Assembly: GCA_007122315.1 (NCBI GenBank)
Contig: SKUB01000196.1
Coordinates: 1 to 39,109 of the forward strand
Direction of reading: 5' to 3'
DNA length: 39,109 nucleotides
Source of the DNA: Pseudomonadales bacterium
Lineage (GTDB): Bacteria; Pseudomonadota; Gammaproteobacteria; Pseudomonadales; Azotimanducaceae
Shown: positions 1-8,277 of the stretch, in pieces
Numbering within the stretch: the stretch's first letter is position 1
Layout of the letters: every line of letters starts with the position of its first letter
Program-made: the position numbers and the translations under genes
The notes under the pieces: generated by a model
Told to the model about the DNA's origin: nothing
The model's database searches: none
The model's input: the letters and a program-made list of their open reading frames with translations, nothing else

Positions 1-57
1 ATGGGTTTTAAAGCTCGAATTCGACCAGCCGACTCGTAGTGCCAAGGAGTGCATGGG

Positions 58-1518
58 GTGGACCGGGATGTAGACGAACAGGGCTGTCCGGCTGCGGCGT
101 CAATCGTCGTGCTCGCCGGATCGCAGGATGCGTGCCATCTACTGGTGCCGCAGCTCGAGTTTCTCGGCTACGACACAACCGTTGCGACACCTGACACCCT
201 GGAACGCGCGCTGTCAGTGGCAACGCCTCCGCTCGGGCTCATGATTGCCACAGAGTTTCCGCCCCTTACCGGCAACTGCAGCCTTGACTGGGTTGCCGAG
301 CATCATGCGGGTTTACCGGTGGTGCTCTACGGAGGCCAGGACGATCTGGACTGGTTGCCCGACGGCCTGCAGCCTCAGATCATCGGCCGCCTTGAGCAGC
401 CCGTACGTTATCAACAGCTGCAGGAACTCACCCAGACTCTGGACCGCATCCGCTCAGAAGGCGGTCTGCTTCGTGGTCGGACGTCACCCGAGCTGTGCCG
501 CTCCCTGGTGGGCTCGAGCACGGGCGTTCGCGCCCTGCGGAACATGATCGTGCGGATTGCGCCGTCGGAGTCCACGGTGCTGATCCTGGGCGAAACCGGC
601 ACCGGCAAGGAAGTGGTGGCACGCAACATCCATCACCACTCCTCGCGTCGGGACGGTCCCATGGTGGCGGTGAACTGCGGCGCCATTCCGGGCGACCTGC
701 TCGAGAGTGAGCTGTTCGGTCACGAGAAGGGTGCGTTCACCGGTGCGCTCACCCGGCGCAAGGGTCGTTTCGAGCTGGCCGCAGGCGGTACGCTGTTTCT
801 CGACGAGATCGGTGACATGCCGCTGGAGATGCAGGTGAAACTGTTGCGGGTGCTGCAGGAGCGCCGCTTCGAACGCGTCGGCGGTACCGAGAGCATCGCT
901 GCCGACATCCGCATCGTCGCCGCGACCCACCGTAATCTCGAGCAGATGATCGAAGCGGGCACCTTTCGCGAGGATCTCTACTATCGCCTGAGCGTGCTGC
1001 CTCTGGAGATGCCGCCGTTGCGCGAGCGCCTCGAAGACCTCCCGCTGCTGGTTGCAGAGCTGAACGCACAGCAGCAGCAGCGCGGTGTGGCCGCAGTCCG
1101 TTTCTCCACGGCTGCCCTGCAGGCGCTGTCCCGCCACCAATGGCCCGGCAACGTGCGTGAGCTTGCGAATCTCGTGGAGCGCTGCGCCATTCTCTCGCCG
1201 GGTCAGATCGTGGAGCTGGAGGATCTGCCGACCAAGTTCCGCGTACTCGTTTCCGAAGGCGAGCGGGCCGCCATCGAGTCCTCGCCGCACGCCGTTGCTG
1301 GAAGCATGGGCTTCAATGTTGGCCTCGATGCCTTCGATACGAAGGGATTGGAGCTCAAGACCCTGCTCGAGGAGATCGAGATCAAGCTCATCAGGCAGGC
1401 GCTGGACGATGCCCGCGGCATTGTCGCTCAGGCGGCCAAGAAACTCGGCCTGCGACGGACGACGCTGGTTGAGAAGATGCGCAAGTTCGACATTCTGCGC
1501 GACGAGCAGGTGGCTTGA
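58..1518 (+). CDS. fleQ: FleQ/FlrA-type sigma-54 activator, flagellar master regulator
   Basis: Top-level transcription activator that works with RNA polymerase-sigma-54 to switch on flagellar genes. The 486-residue protein has an N-terminal FleQ-type degenerate receiver domain (about 1-130), an AAA+ domain with Walker A GETGTGKE (178-185), the sigma-54 contact loop GAFTGA (225-230) and Walker B LFLDEIGD (about 246-253), and a Fis-type HTH at the C terminus with [12 protein letters not shown]. The c-di-GMP arginine motif LFRS of Pseudomonas FleQ appears as LCRS (146-149); the partner residues Arg189-Asn190 are present. I chose GTG 58 because AAGGAG (44-49) lies 8 nt before it; an upstream GTG at 49 overlaps that site. 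An in-frame TAG at 37-39 ends any upstream frame. Its promoter lies outside the window. The family call is secure. Confidence 0.95.
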   Translation: MDRDVDEQGCPAAASIVVLAGSQDACHLLVPQLEFLGYDTTVATPDTLERALSVATPPLGLMIATEFPPLTGNCSLDWVAEHHAGLPVVLYGGQDDLDWLPDGLQPQIIGRLEQPVRYQQLQELTQTLDRIRSEGGLLRGRTSPELCRSLVGSSTGVRALRNMIVRIAPSESTVLILGETGTGKEVVARNIHHHSSRRDGPMVAVNCGAIPGDLLESELFGHEKGAFTGALTRRKGRFELAAGGTLFLDEIGDMPLEMQVKLLRVLQERRFERVGGTESIAADIRIVAATHRNLEQMIEAGTFREDLYYRLSVLPLEMPPLRERLEDLPLLVAELNAQQQQRGVAAVRFSTAALQALSRHQWPGNVRELANLVERCAILSPGQIVELEDLPTKFRVLVSEGERAAIESSPHAVAGSMGFNVGLDAFDTKGLELKTLLEEIEIKLIRQALDDARGIVAQAAKKLGLRRTTLVEKMRKFDILRDEQVA

Positions 1519-1635
1519 CGCTGCGCTGTCCTGCGCATACGGGCAGCGACGGTTTTCTGACGCTTTTTCGATTCAAGCTGGCGCTCAGGCCGGCGAATCG
1601 ACGTAAGTTCCCGCCGAAACAGCACTAATTCGCTC

Positions 1636-1650
1636 TGGCACGAACATTGC
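1636..1650 (+). promoter_or_regulatory. Sigma-54 promoter of flrC
   Basis: TGGCACG-AACA-TTGC matches the sigma-54 consensus, with GG (1637-1638) and GC (1649-1650) exactly 12 nt apart. Transcription should start near 1662. This rules out a TTG start at 1647 for the next gene. As I find no such promoter in the 39 bp before fliE, it probably also drives fliEFGHIJ. Confidence 0.85.
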
Positions 1651-1700
1651 CCTTGTTGATTGCGGAACCCCGAGGGGTGCGCTACAGGGAGCAGGGCCCG

Positions 1701-2678
1701 ATGTCTCATTCGCTACCGATGACCTTCGCAGCCAACGCGCCGATGGCGGTGGACGCTCGCAGCCGCGAGATCCTCACGCTGGCCGGACGGGTCGCCGCGG
1801 CGGATGTGACGGTGATGCTGACGGGCGAGTCCGGTGTGGGCAAGGAAGTGTTCGCGCGCTTCATTCACGACGGATCGTTGCGGGCCGGTGGTCCCTTCGT
1901 GGCGGTGAACTGCGCCGCGATTCCCGAGTCCATGCTCGAGGCCGTTCTGTTCGGCTACGAGAAAGGGGCGTTTACCGGCGCGGTCGAGGCGCGGGCGGGT
2001 AAGTTCGAACAGGCTTCGGGTGGTTCGCTGCTGCTCGACGAGATCACCGAGATGCCACTCGGGCTGCAGGCGAAGCTGCTGCGGGTGCTGCAGGAACGCG
2101 AAGTGGAGCGGCTCGGAGCGCTACGAACCCAGGCCGTGGATGTCCGCGTCATTGCGACGTCGAACCGCGATCTGCGTCAGGCCGTCAGCGAACAGGTTCT
2201 GCGCGAGGATCTGTACTACCGATTGAATGTCTTTCCGCTGCACATCCCGGCGCTGCGGGATCGGCCTGACGACATTCTTCCTCTGGCGCGCACGCTGCTG
2301 GCTCGTCATGCGGCTGCGGGCGGCGAGCCGCCCTATCTCAGCGTAGCAGCCGCTACCCGGCTGCAGGGCCATAGCTGGCCTGGCAACGTGCGGGAACTCG
2401 ACAACGTCGTACAGCGGGCGCTGATCCTGCGGCGCGGGCCGCGCATCGAGCGTGAAGACATCCGGATCGAAGCGGCTTCCCAATGCTCTGTGACGGCCGA
2501 GGTCGAATCCGGTGAGCTCGATGCCCGGATGAAAGCATCGGAAGGCGAACTGATTCTCGGCGCGCTGCGCGCTGAGCACGGCCGGCGCAAGGCAGCCGCC
2601 GAGCGGCTCGGAATCAGTCCACGAACGCTGCGATACAAGCTCGCGCGTTTGCGCGAGCGCGGTCTCGCGGTGCCCTGA
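1701..2678 (+). CDS. flrC: FlrC/FleR-like sigma-54 activator without receiver domain
   Basis: Second-tier sigma-54 activator, by position the FlrC/FleR equivalent that turns on later flagellar genes. It has 325 residues and is almost entirely AAA+ plus HTH: Walker A GESGVGKE (42-49), GAFTGA (89-94), Walker B LLLDEITE (about 110-117), and a Fis-type HTH at about 288-325 ([18 protein letters not shown]). Only about 20 residues precede the AAA+ domain, so the phosphorylatable receiver of normal FlrC/FleR is absent. No FlrB/FleS kinase gene lies between it and fleQ. I chose ATG 1701 because AGGGAG (1686-1691) lies 9 nt upstream and because the earlier TTG lies inside the sigma-54 promoter. The family is secure; the FlrC role is inferred from the gene order. 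Confidence 0.9.
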   Translation: MSHSLPMTFAANAPMAVDARSREILTLAGRVAAADVTVMLTGESGVGKEVFARFIHDGSLRAGGPFVAVNCAAIPESMLEAVLFGYEKGAFTGAVEARAGKFEQASGGSLLLDEITEMPLGLQAKLLRVLQEREVERLGALRTQAVDVRVIATSNRDLRQAVSEQVLREDLYYRLNVFPLHIPALRDRPDDILPLARTLLARHAAAGGEPPYLSVAAATRLQGHSWPGNVRELDNVVQRALILRRGPRIEREDIRIEAASQCSVTAEVESGELDARMKASEGELILGALRAEHGRRKAAAERLGISPRTLRYKLARLRERGLAVP

Positions 2679-2717
2679 TGCAAGTGCGTAATCGGACCGG
2701 ATCATGGAGACGACGTC

Positions 2718-3035
2718 ATGAGTGACATGCAGATTCAACAGGTCCTTGCACAGATGCGGGCCATGTCGGCCCGGGCCGGCGGCGAAGCGAACGGCGCGGG
2801 TAGCGTCGGCGGCGTCCAGTTTTCCAACCTGCTGACGCAATCCATGCAGCAGGTGAACGCGGCCCAGCAGCATGCCGGTGACCTGGCGACTCGATTCACG
2901 GTGGGCGAGCCTGACGTGAGCCTGCCGGAGGTGATGGTCTCCATGCAGAAGGCAAGTCTGCAGTTCGAAGCCGTGACACAGGTCAGAAACCGTCTGGTCG
3001 CGGCCTACCAGGAAATCATGAACATGACGGTGTGA
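2718..3035 (+). CDS. fliE: FliE, basal-body MS ring-rod junction protein
   Basis: Small export-substrate protein that joins the MS ring and export gate to the proximal rod. At 105 residues it has the family's usual size. It has a Gln-rich helical N terminus, a conserved middle (VQFSNLLTQSMQQVN), and the FliE C-terminal block with SLPEVMVSMQKASLQFEA and a terminal VRNRLVAAYQEIMNM. GGAGA (2706-2710) lies 7 nt before the ATG. It follows flrC by 39 bp, where I find no sigma-54 promoter, so transcription from the flrC promoter is likely. It is first in the fliEFGHIJ run, which is the standard order. Confidence 0.95.
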   Translation: MSDMQIQQVLAQMRAMSARAGGEANGAGSVGGVQFSNLLTQSMQQVNAAQQHAGDLATRFTVGEPDVSLPEVMVSMQKASLQFEAVTQVRNRLVAAYQEIMNMTV

Positions 3036-3072
3036 TCGGCCGAACCGATCTCGTTGAATTGCGGGGAAGACC

Positions 3073-4734
3073 ATGGCGGGAACGCTGCCACAAACCTTGA
3101 CGAAACAGTTCGCCGGCCTGTCCGAGCTGCCCGCCCATCGGCAGTTCGGACTGATTGTCGGCCTGGCGGTGGTGGCCGCACTGGCCGTCAGTCTGCTGCT
3201 GTGGGGCATGCGCCCTACCTACCAGGTCCTGCTTCCTGGACTGGCGGAGCGCGACGCTGCCCAGGCGATCACGGTACTCGATCGCCACAATATCGCCTGG
3301 CGTCTCGACAACGGCCGCGGTGCCCTCATGGTGCCTGCAAACAGAATCGCAGAGGCGCGACTGCAGCTTGCGACCGAAGGTCTGCCGCGCACGGAAGGTG
3401 TGGGCTTCGAGCTTCTGGACAAGGAAACCGGTCTCGGGACCAGCAGAATGGTGGAGACCGCCCGCTATCAGCGTGCCCTGGAGGGCGAGATCACGCGTTC
3501 GGTGGTCACCTTGCAGGGCGTCGAGAGCGCCCGTGTGCATCTGGCGCTGCCGCGGCAGTCCGTATTCCTGCGCGATCGCGCCAAGGCCAGTGCATCGGTC
3601 CTGGTCAACCTGCATCCGGGACGGCAACTCGATGACCACCAGATTGCCGGCATCGTTCATCTCGTGGCGGCCAGTGTCCCCGAACTCGACGCCGATCAGG
3701 TCACCGTCGTGGACCAGCGCGGCCGTCTTCTCAGTCAGAACGGAGGTGGTGATCTCGGGTCTGCGCCGGGTCGTCAGCTGGACTACACCAGGCAGGTCGA
3801 GGACGCCTTCCGGCAGCGGGTGGAGGACATTCTCCGGCCGCTGCTCGGGGATTCCGGCATGCGGGTGCAGGTGACGGCGGATGTGGACTTCACCCGGACC
3901 GAGAGCACGCGGGAGATCTTTGACCCTGATGCGAGAGTGCTGCGCAGCGAACAGACCAGCGAGGAGGAGAGCCGCGGCGGACTCGGCGGCGGCGTCCCTG
4001 GTGCCTTGACCAACCAGCCCCCGGCCGGAGGTGCCATCGGGGCCCGCGGCGAAGGCGCGATGCTCGACGAGATCACGACGGACCTGCCCGGAAGCCGGAA
4101 CCGGCGTGCGACCCGTAACTTCGAGGTGGATCGTACGGTCAGCCACGTACGGGAAGCGCCCGGCAGCGTGCGGCGGCTTTCGGTGGCCGTGGTCGTCGAC
4201 CATCGCGATGGTGTTGCCGAGGATGGTGCCCGCATTCGGGTGCCACGGGACGTAGAGGAAATGACTTACCTCGATGCACTGGTGCGTGAAGCCGTCGGCT
4301 TCAGGGCTGACCGTGGCGATCGGGTGAATGTGGTCAATGCATCATTCCGTGAGATCGAGGCTGCACCGGCGGAACTGGATGCGCCGCCGCTTTGGCGGGA
4401 GCCCTGGGTGCATGATCTGGCCCGACAGGCGTTCGCGGGTCTCGGCCTGTTACTGCTGATTCTGCTCGTGCTGCGTCCCGCCTTGAAAAGCCTCGCGCAG
4501 TCGGGCGCCGCGGCCGCTCGGCGCCCGCCGCTGGCCATTGCCGGCGGCGCCGATGGCGCCCAGGGCATGGCCGCACCGCAGGCTATGCTCGAAGGAGGCG
4601 AGAGCCCTGCGCAGTTGCTGCCGCAGGGGCGTAGCGCTGAGGAGGATCTGGCCCGGGCACGTCAGCTTGCGGGTGAAGATCCACGTCTGGTGGCGCAGGT
4701 GGTCCGGCAGTGGATGGTGAGTCATGAAAAGTGA
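3073..4734 (+). CDS. fliF: FliF, flagellar MS-ring protein
   Basis: Integral membrane protein that forms the MS ring, the foundation of the basal body. The 553 residues include an N-terminal membrane segment (about 26-46), the YscJ/FliF ring-building domains with the typical stretch TSRMVETARYQRALEGEI, a long periplasmic region, a second membrane segment (about 453-472), and a cytoplasmic C-terminal tail (DPRLVAQVVRQWM) that binds FliG. The start has GGGGAAGA just upstream. The last codons overlap fliG by 11 nt, so the two are probably translationally coupled, fitting their direct contact in the motor. Confidence 0.97.
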   Translation: MAGTLPQTLTKQFAGLSELPAHRQFGLIVGLAVVAALAVSLLLWGMRPTYQVLLPGLAERDAAQAITVLDRHNIAWRLDNGRGALMVPANRIAEARLQLATEGLPRTEGVGFELLDKETGLGTSRMVETARYQRALEGEITRSVVTLQGVESARVHLALPRQSVFLRDRAKASASVLVNLHPGRQLDDHQIAGIVHLVAASVPELDADQVTVVDQRGRLLSQNGGGDLGSAPGRQLDYTRQVEDAFRQRVEDILRPLLGDSGMRVQVTADVDFTRTESTREIFDPDARVLRSEQTSEEESRGGLGGGVPGALTNQPPAGGAIGARGEGAMLDEITTDLPGSRNRRATRNFEVDRTVSHVREAPGSVRRLSVAVVVDHRDGVAEDGARIRVPRDVEEMTYLDALVREAVGFRADRGDRVNVVNASFREIEAAPAELDAPPLWREPWVHDLARQAFAGLGLLLLILLVLRPALKSLAQSGAAAARRPPLAIAGGADGAQGMAAPQAMLEGGESPAQLLPQGRSAEEDLARARQLAGEDPRLVAQVVRQWMVSHEK

Positions 4735-5734
4735 AGTGCCTGCAATGGACGGTACTCAGCGTGCTGCCGTGTTCCTGATGACGCTGGGAGAAGAGGCTGC
4801 ATCCGCAGTGCTGAAACTCCTGGATCCCCGGGAGGTGCAGAGCATTGGCACCGCAATGGCCTCGGTGCCCAGTGTCACCAAGTCTCAGCTCAACGAAGTC
4901 GTGGGCGCGTTTCACGCGGCCGTGGAGGAGCAGACAGCGATCGGCATGGGCAGTGAAGACTACCTGCGCAATGTCCTGGTCCGATCCATTGGTGAGGACC
5001 GGGCGCGTAGTCTCATCGATCGCATTCTGGTGCGTGGCAGCACGACAGGTCTCGAGTCGCTGAAATGGATGGATGCCCGGGCGGTGGCGGAGATGATCCG
5101 CAATGAGCACCCTCAGATCATCGCCATCGTCCTGTCCTACCTGGACAGTGATCAGTCTGCCGAAGTGCTGACGTTTCTTCCGGAACGGATGCGCAGCGAT
5201 ACACTGCAGCGCATTGCGTCGCTGGAAAGCATCAATCCCAATGCGCTGGAGGAACTCGACAAGATCCTCGAGCAGCAGTTCGCGGGCAGCAAGAACAGCA
5301 AGGCGCCCGTGGTGGGTGGGCTCAAGCGTGCTGCGGACATTCTCAATCTCATGGACAGCGCCAGTGAGTCGCAGATCCTCGAGCAGATCCGGGAGCACGA
5401 CGAGATGCTCGGTTCCCGCATCCAGGAGCTGATGTTCACGTTCGAGAATCTGCTGGAACTCGATGATCGAAGCGTCCAGAGACTGTTGCGTGAGATCGCC
5501 AACGAGCAGCTGGTGGCAGCACTCAAGGGCGCACCGGGCGAGATCAAGGCGCTGGTGCTGCGCAACATGTCCAAGCGCGCCGCGGAAGCGCTCGAGGAGG
5601 ACCTGGAGGCCCGGGGACCGATGCGGGTGTCGGAGGTGGAGGGCGCCCAGAAGGAGATTCTGGCAGTGGTGCGCCGCCTCGCAGATGAAGGGGAAGTGGT
5701 GCTGGCAGGGAAGGGCGGCGATGACTACATCTGA
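4724..5734 (+). CDS. fliG: FliG, motor switch/rotor protein
   Basis: C-ring protein that sits on FliF and receives torque from the stators. At 336 residues it has the normal length. It has the N-terminal FliF-binding domain (RAAVFLMTLGEEAASAVLKLL), the middle EHPQIIAIVLSYLD motif, and a C-terminal domain with the charged helix (DDRSVQRLLREI) used for stator contact. It starts inside the end of fliF. An alternative ATG at 4745 would remove seven residues and match many homologues, so the exact start is slightly uncertain. With motCD and motAB both in this window, this single rotor protein probably serves two stator types. Confidence 0.97.
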   Translation: MKSEVPAMDGTQRAAVFLMTLGEEAASAVLKLLDPREVQSIGTAMASVPSVTKSQLNEVVGAFHAAVEEQTAIGMGSEDYLRNVLVRSIGEDRARSLIDRILVRGSTTGLESLKWMDARAVAEMIRNEHPQIIAIVLSYLDSDQSAEVLTFLPERMRSDTLQRIASLESINPNALEELDKILEQQFAGSKNSKAPVVGGLKRAADILNLMDSASESQILEQIREHDEMLGSRIQELMFTFENLLELDDRSVQRLLREIANEQLVAALKGAPGEIKALVLRNMSKRAAEALEEDLEARGPMRVSEVEGAQKEILAVVRRLADEGEVVLAGKGGDDYI

Positions 5735-6389
5735 ACGTCTCGACGGCACCGGAGAGGTCCGCACATGGCGGCCACCGGAGGTGTCGGGCCGGCCGGGCAG
5801 CACCCGTCCAGCGACGGAATCCGCTGCTCAGGGCTCGATGCTGACTGCCGACCGCCTGGCGGAAATCGAGGAGCATGCACGCGCGGAAGGCTTCGAGCGT
5901 GGGCTTGCCGAGGGCCGCAAGGCGGCTGCAGGAGAACTCGCCAAGGACCGCAAGCGGCTGCAGCAGTTGGTCGACAGCATTCACCCTCACAGTTCGATCC
6001 TCGACGACGCTCTTCTCGAGCAGATCGGCGATCTGGTTCTGGCCATCGCGCGGCAGTTCATCCGCCGGGAGTTGAAGCGAGAGCCCGGCGAGGTGGTGCG
6101 CGTCGTGCGTGAAGCGCTCGCAGCTTTGCCGGCGGCAGACGCCACGGTCCGAATTCACCTGCATCCCGACGATGCGCGCATGCTGCTCGCGGAAGACAGT
6201 ACGGATGCTTTCGAGCGCCAGGTGCGGGTGATCGAGGACGTCACGCTGACCCGTGGCGGCGCCCGCATCCAGACCGATGTCTCGGCGGTGGATGCCACGG
6301 TCGAATCGCGCCTCAATGCCATCGCGGCGCAGCTGTTCGGCGACGAGCGCAACGCGTATGCGGATCCGGCGCGTTCCGAAGATGAATAA
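5721..6389 (+). CDS. fliH: FliH, flagellar export ATPase regulator
   Basis: Cytoplasmic stator-like protein that binds and restrains the FliI ATPase and brings it to the export gate. It has 222 residues: a variable N terminus, a charged helical stretch with the Ala/Gly-spaced pattern typical of FliH (EEHARAEGFERGLAEGRKAA), and a C-terminal FliH/HrpE domain (DLVLAIARQFIRRELK onwards). The ATG overlaps the end of fliG by 14 nt and has AAGGG upstream. A longer open frame exists upstream, but it lies within fliG and has no support. Confidence 0.93.
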   Translation: MTTSERLDGTGEVRTWRPPEVSGRPGSTRPATESAAQGSMLTADRLAEIEEHARAEGFERGLAEGRKAAAGELAKDRKRLQQLVDSIHPHSSILDDALLEQIGDLVLAIARQFIRRELKREPGEVVRVVREALAALPAADATVRIHLHPDDARMLLAEDSTDAFERQVRVIEDVTLTRGGARIQTDVSAVDATVESRLNAIAAQLFGDERNAYADPARSEDE

Positions 6390-7761
6390 GTCCGTCGACG
6401 CCCGCAGGCTCCGATTCCATTCCCGCCTGGAACACTGGCGTGACACGGTTGCAGCGGGTGTTCCGCTGGTGGCCGAGGGCAAACTGGTACGCATGGTCGG
6501 TCTGACGCTGGAGGCAGTGGGGTGTGAGGTCCCGGTCGGTGGGCGCTGCCGCATCGTGGGGCGGGGCCATCCGCCCATGGAGGCGGAAGCGGTGGGATTC
6601 TCCGGGCAGCGCATGCTGCTGATGCCCGTGGGCCACATCGCAGGTCTGACCCCCAACGCGCGCGTCATTCCCACGTCCCTGTCGCAGTCGATACCGGTGG
6701 ACGAATCGCTGCTCGGGCGGGTGATCGACCCGATGGGTGAGCCGCTGGACGAAAAACCGCCGCCGCGCTGCCGGCATCGGGCAGCGCTGGCCGGTCGCCG
6801 GATCAATCCTCTGGGCCGGGATCCGGTTCGCGAGCCGCTCGATGTGGGCGTGCGCGCCATCAATGCCCTGTTATCGGTGGGGCGAGGCCAGCGCATGGGT
6901 TTGTTCGCCGGCAGCGGCGTCGGCAAGAGTGTGCTGCTCGGCATGATGGCCCGCTTCACCCAGGCGGACGTCATCGTCGTCGGCCTCATCGGTGAACGGG
7001 GCCGGGAGGTAAACGAGTTCATCCACGAGATTCTCGGACCGGAGGGGCTGGCCAGGGCCGTGGTGGTGGTGGCGCCGGCAGACGACCCGCCGCTGATGCG
7101 ACTGCAGGGCGCGCGGGCAGCGACGGCCATTGCCGAATACTTCCGCGACCGCGGCAAGCACGTACTGCTGCTTATGGATTCCCTGACCAGATATGCCCAG
7201 GCGCAGCGCGAGATTGGGCTCGCCGTCGGCGAACCGGCTGTGACCCGGGGGTACACGCCTTCCGTGTTCGCCCAGTTGCCGCAGTTGCTCGAACGGGCCG
7301 GCAATGCCGGTCCGGGTGGGGGTTCCATCACCGGCATCTATACGGTGCTGGCCGAGGGGGACGACCAGCAGGATCCGGTAGCCGATGCCGCGCGCGCAAC
7401 GCTGGACGGTCACATCGTGCTTTCGCGCAGAATCGCGGAGCGTGGCCGCTACCCGGCGGTGGACATCGAGGCTTCCATCAGTCGGGTGATGAACGCACTG
7501 GTGGATCAGCCTCATCGGCAACAGGCCCAGCGCTTCCGACAAATCTACGCATGCTTCGAACAGCATCGGGATCTGATCACAGTCGGAGCCTATCGGCGTG
7601 GTACTGATCCTGCTGTGGACGAGGCCATCCGGCTGTATCCGGAGCTCGACCGCCTGCTCGCACAGATGCCGGAGGAAGCCGTCGACTTTGCGGCCAGTCG
7701 GACGGCGCTGCAGCAGATCCTTGAAGGTGAACGACAAGTGGCAGAAGGACTGACGACATGA
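6382..7761 (+). CDS. fliI: FliI, flagellum-specific export ATPase
   Basis: Hexameric F1-like ATPase that helps the flagellar type III export apparatus take up substrates. It has 459 residues, normal for the family. Walker A GSGVGKS lies at 177-183, followed by VLLGMMAR; the Walker B region VLLLMDSLTRYA is near 260-271; GERGREV and GGSITGIYTVL are also present. The ATG overlaps the end of fliH by 8 nt. The end overlaps fliJ by an ATGA junction, so H, I and J are probably translated together, as expected for an ATPase complex. Confidence 0.97.
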   Translation: MNKSVDARRLRFHSRLEHWRDTVAAGVPLVAEGKLVRMVGLTLEAVGCEVPVGGRCRIVGRGHPPMEAEAVGFSGQRMLLMPVGHIAGLTPNARVIPTSLSQSIPVDESLLGRVIDPMGEPLDEKPPPRCRHRAALAGRRINPLGRDPVREPLDVGVRAINALLSVGRGQRMGLFAGSGVGKSVLLGMMARFTQADVIVVGLIGERGREVNEFIHEILGPEGLARAVVVVAPADDPPLMRLQGARAATAIAEYFRDRGKHVLLLMDSLTRYAQAQREIGLAVGEPAVTRGYTPSVFAQLPQLLERAGNAGPGGGSITGIYTVLAEGDDQQDPVADAARATLDGHIVLSRRIAERGRYPAVDIEASISRVMNALVDQPHRQQAQRFRQIYACFEQHRDLITVGAYRRGTDPAVDEAIRLYPELDRLLAQMPEEAVDFAASRTALQQILEGERQVAEGLTT

Positions 7762-8207
7762 CTCGCAACCTGAGCAGCCTGCAGACCGTGGCGCGATTGA
7801 AACAGCGCGAACAGGAGGCTGCCGCGGAACAACTCGCAAAGGCCAATGCGCAGCTCGATGTCGAGCTCGAGCGTCTGGCAACGCTGGAAGTCTATGCACG
7901 GGACTATCGGTCGCTGCCCATGCGGCAGGCCGGCCAGCTGCGACAGCTGCGTGACACGCAGCGTTTCCACCTGGAACTGCAGCAGACGCTGGAACTCCAG
8001 CAAGCCGCCGTCGCGGTGGCCCGTCAGGAGGTGGAAGCCGCCCGTGCCGAGTGGATTGCAGCGCGGCTGTCCCATGGGGCGCTGGAGAAACTCATTGCCC
8101 GGCGGGTGGCAGAACGCGAGCGCGGTCGAATGGTGATCGAGCAGCGGTTGCTCGATGACCAGGGTTGCCGCAGCACAACGGCCTCGGGCCTGGACGAGGT
8201 GTACTGA
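7758..8207 (+). CDS. fliJ: FliJ, export chaperone/ATPase stalk
   Basis: Small coiled-coil protein that acts as the stalk of the FliI ring and helps recycle export chaperones. Its 149 residues are nearly all charged or Gln/Ala-rich helix (QREQEAAAEQLAKANAQLD, LRQLRDTQRFHLELQQTLEL), the two-helix pattern of the FliJ family. It starts in an ATGA overlap with fliI. Family sequences are poorly conserved, so the call rests on length, helical character and position. It is the last gene of the fliE-J run; fliK has its own promoter. Confidence 0.9.
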   Translation: MTRNLSSLQTVARLKQREQEAAAEQLAKANAQLDVELERLATLEVYARDYRSLPMRQAGQLRQLRDTQRFHLELQQTLELQQAAVAVARQEVEAARAEWIAARLSHGALEKLIARRVAERERGRMVIEQRLLDDQGCRSTTASGLDEVY

Positions 8208-8216
8208 GACCAGTGC

Positions 8217-8231
8217 TGGCACGGCGATTGC
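8217..8231 (+). promoter_or_regulatory. Sigma-54 promoter of fliK
   Basis: TGGCACG-GCGA-TTGC, followed by T, is a full match to the sigma-54 consensus, with GG (8218-8219) and GC (8230-8231) 12 nt apart. It lies in the 70-bp gap after fliJ. Transcription should begin near 8243, about 35 nt before the fliK ATG. Confidence 0.85.
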
Positions 8232-8277
8232 TGCGCTGATCTGGCAGGTTGTCTGTTAGCGTTCCGGGAGACGGTGG

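Noticed and set aside
1-39. Short frame ending in TAG before fleQ, possibly the 3' end of an upstream gene
   Set aside because: Only 12 codons are visible and more than one frame is open; nothing can be identified.
1647-1700. TTG start for a longer FlrC-like protein
   Set aside because: The TTG lies inside the sigma-54 promoter, so it would not be transcribed from it; ATG 1701 has a good ribosome site.
3016-4203. 395-codon minus-strand open frame opposite fliF, and similar long antisense frames elsewhere
   Set aside because: These are shadows common in GC-rich coding DNA; they show no protein-family features and lie across certain genes.
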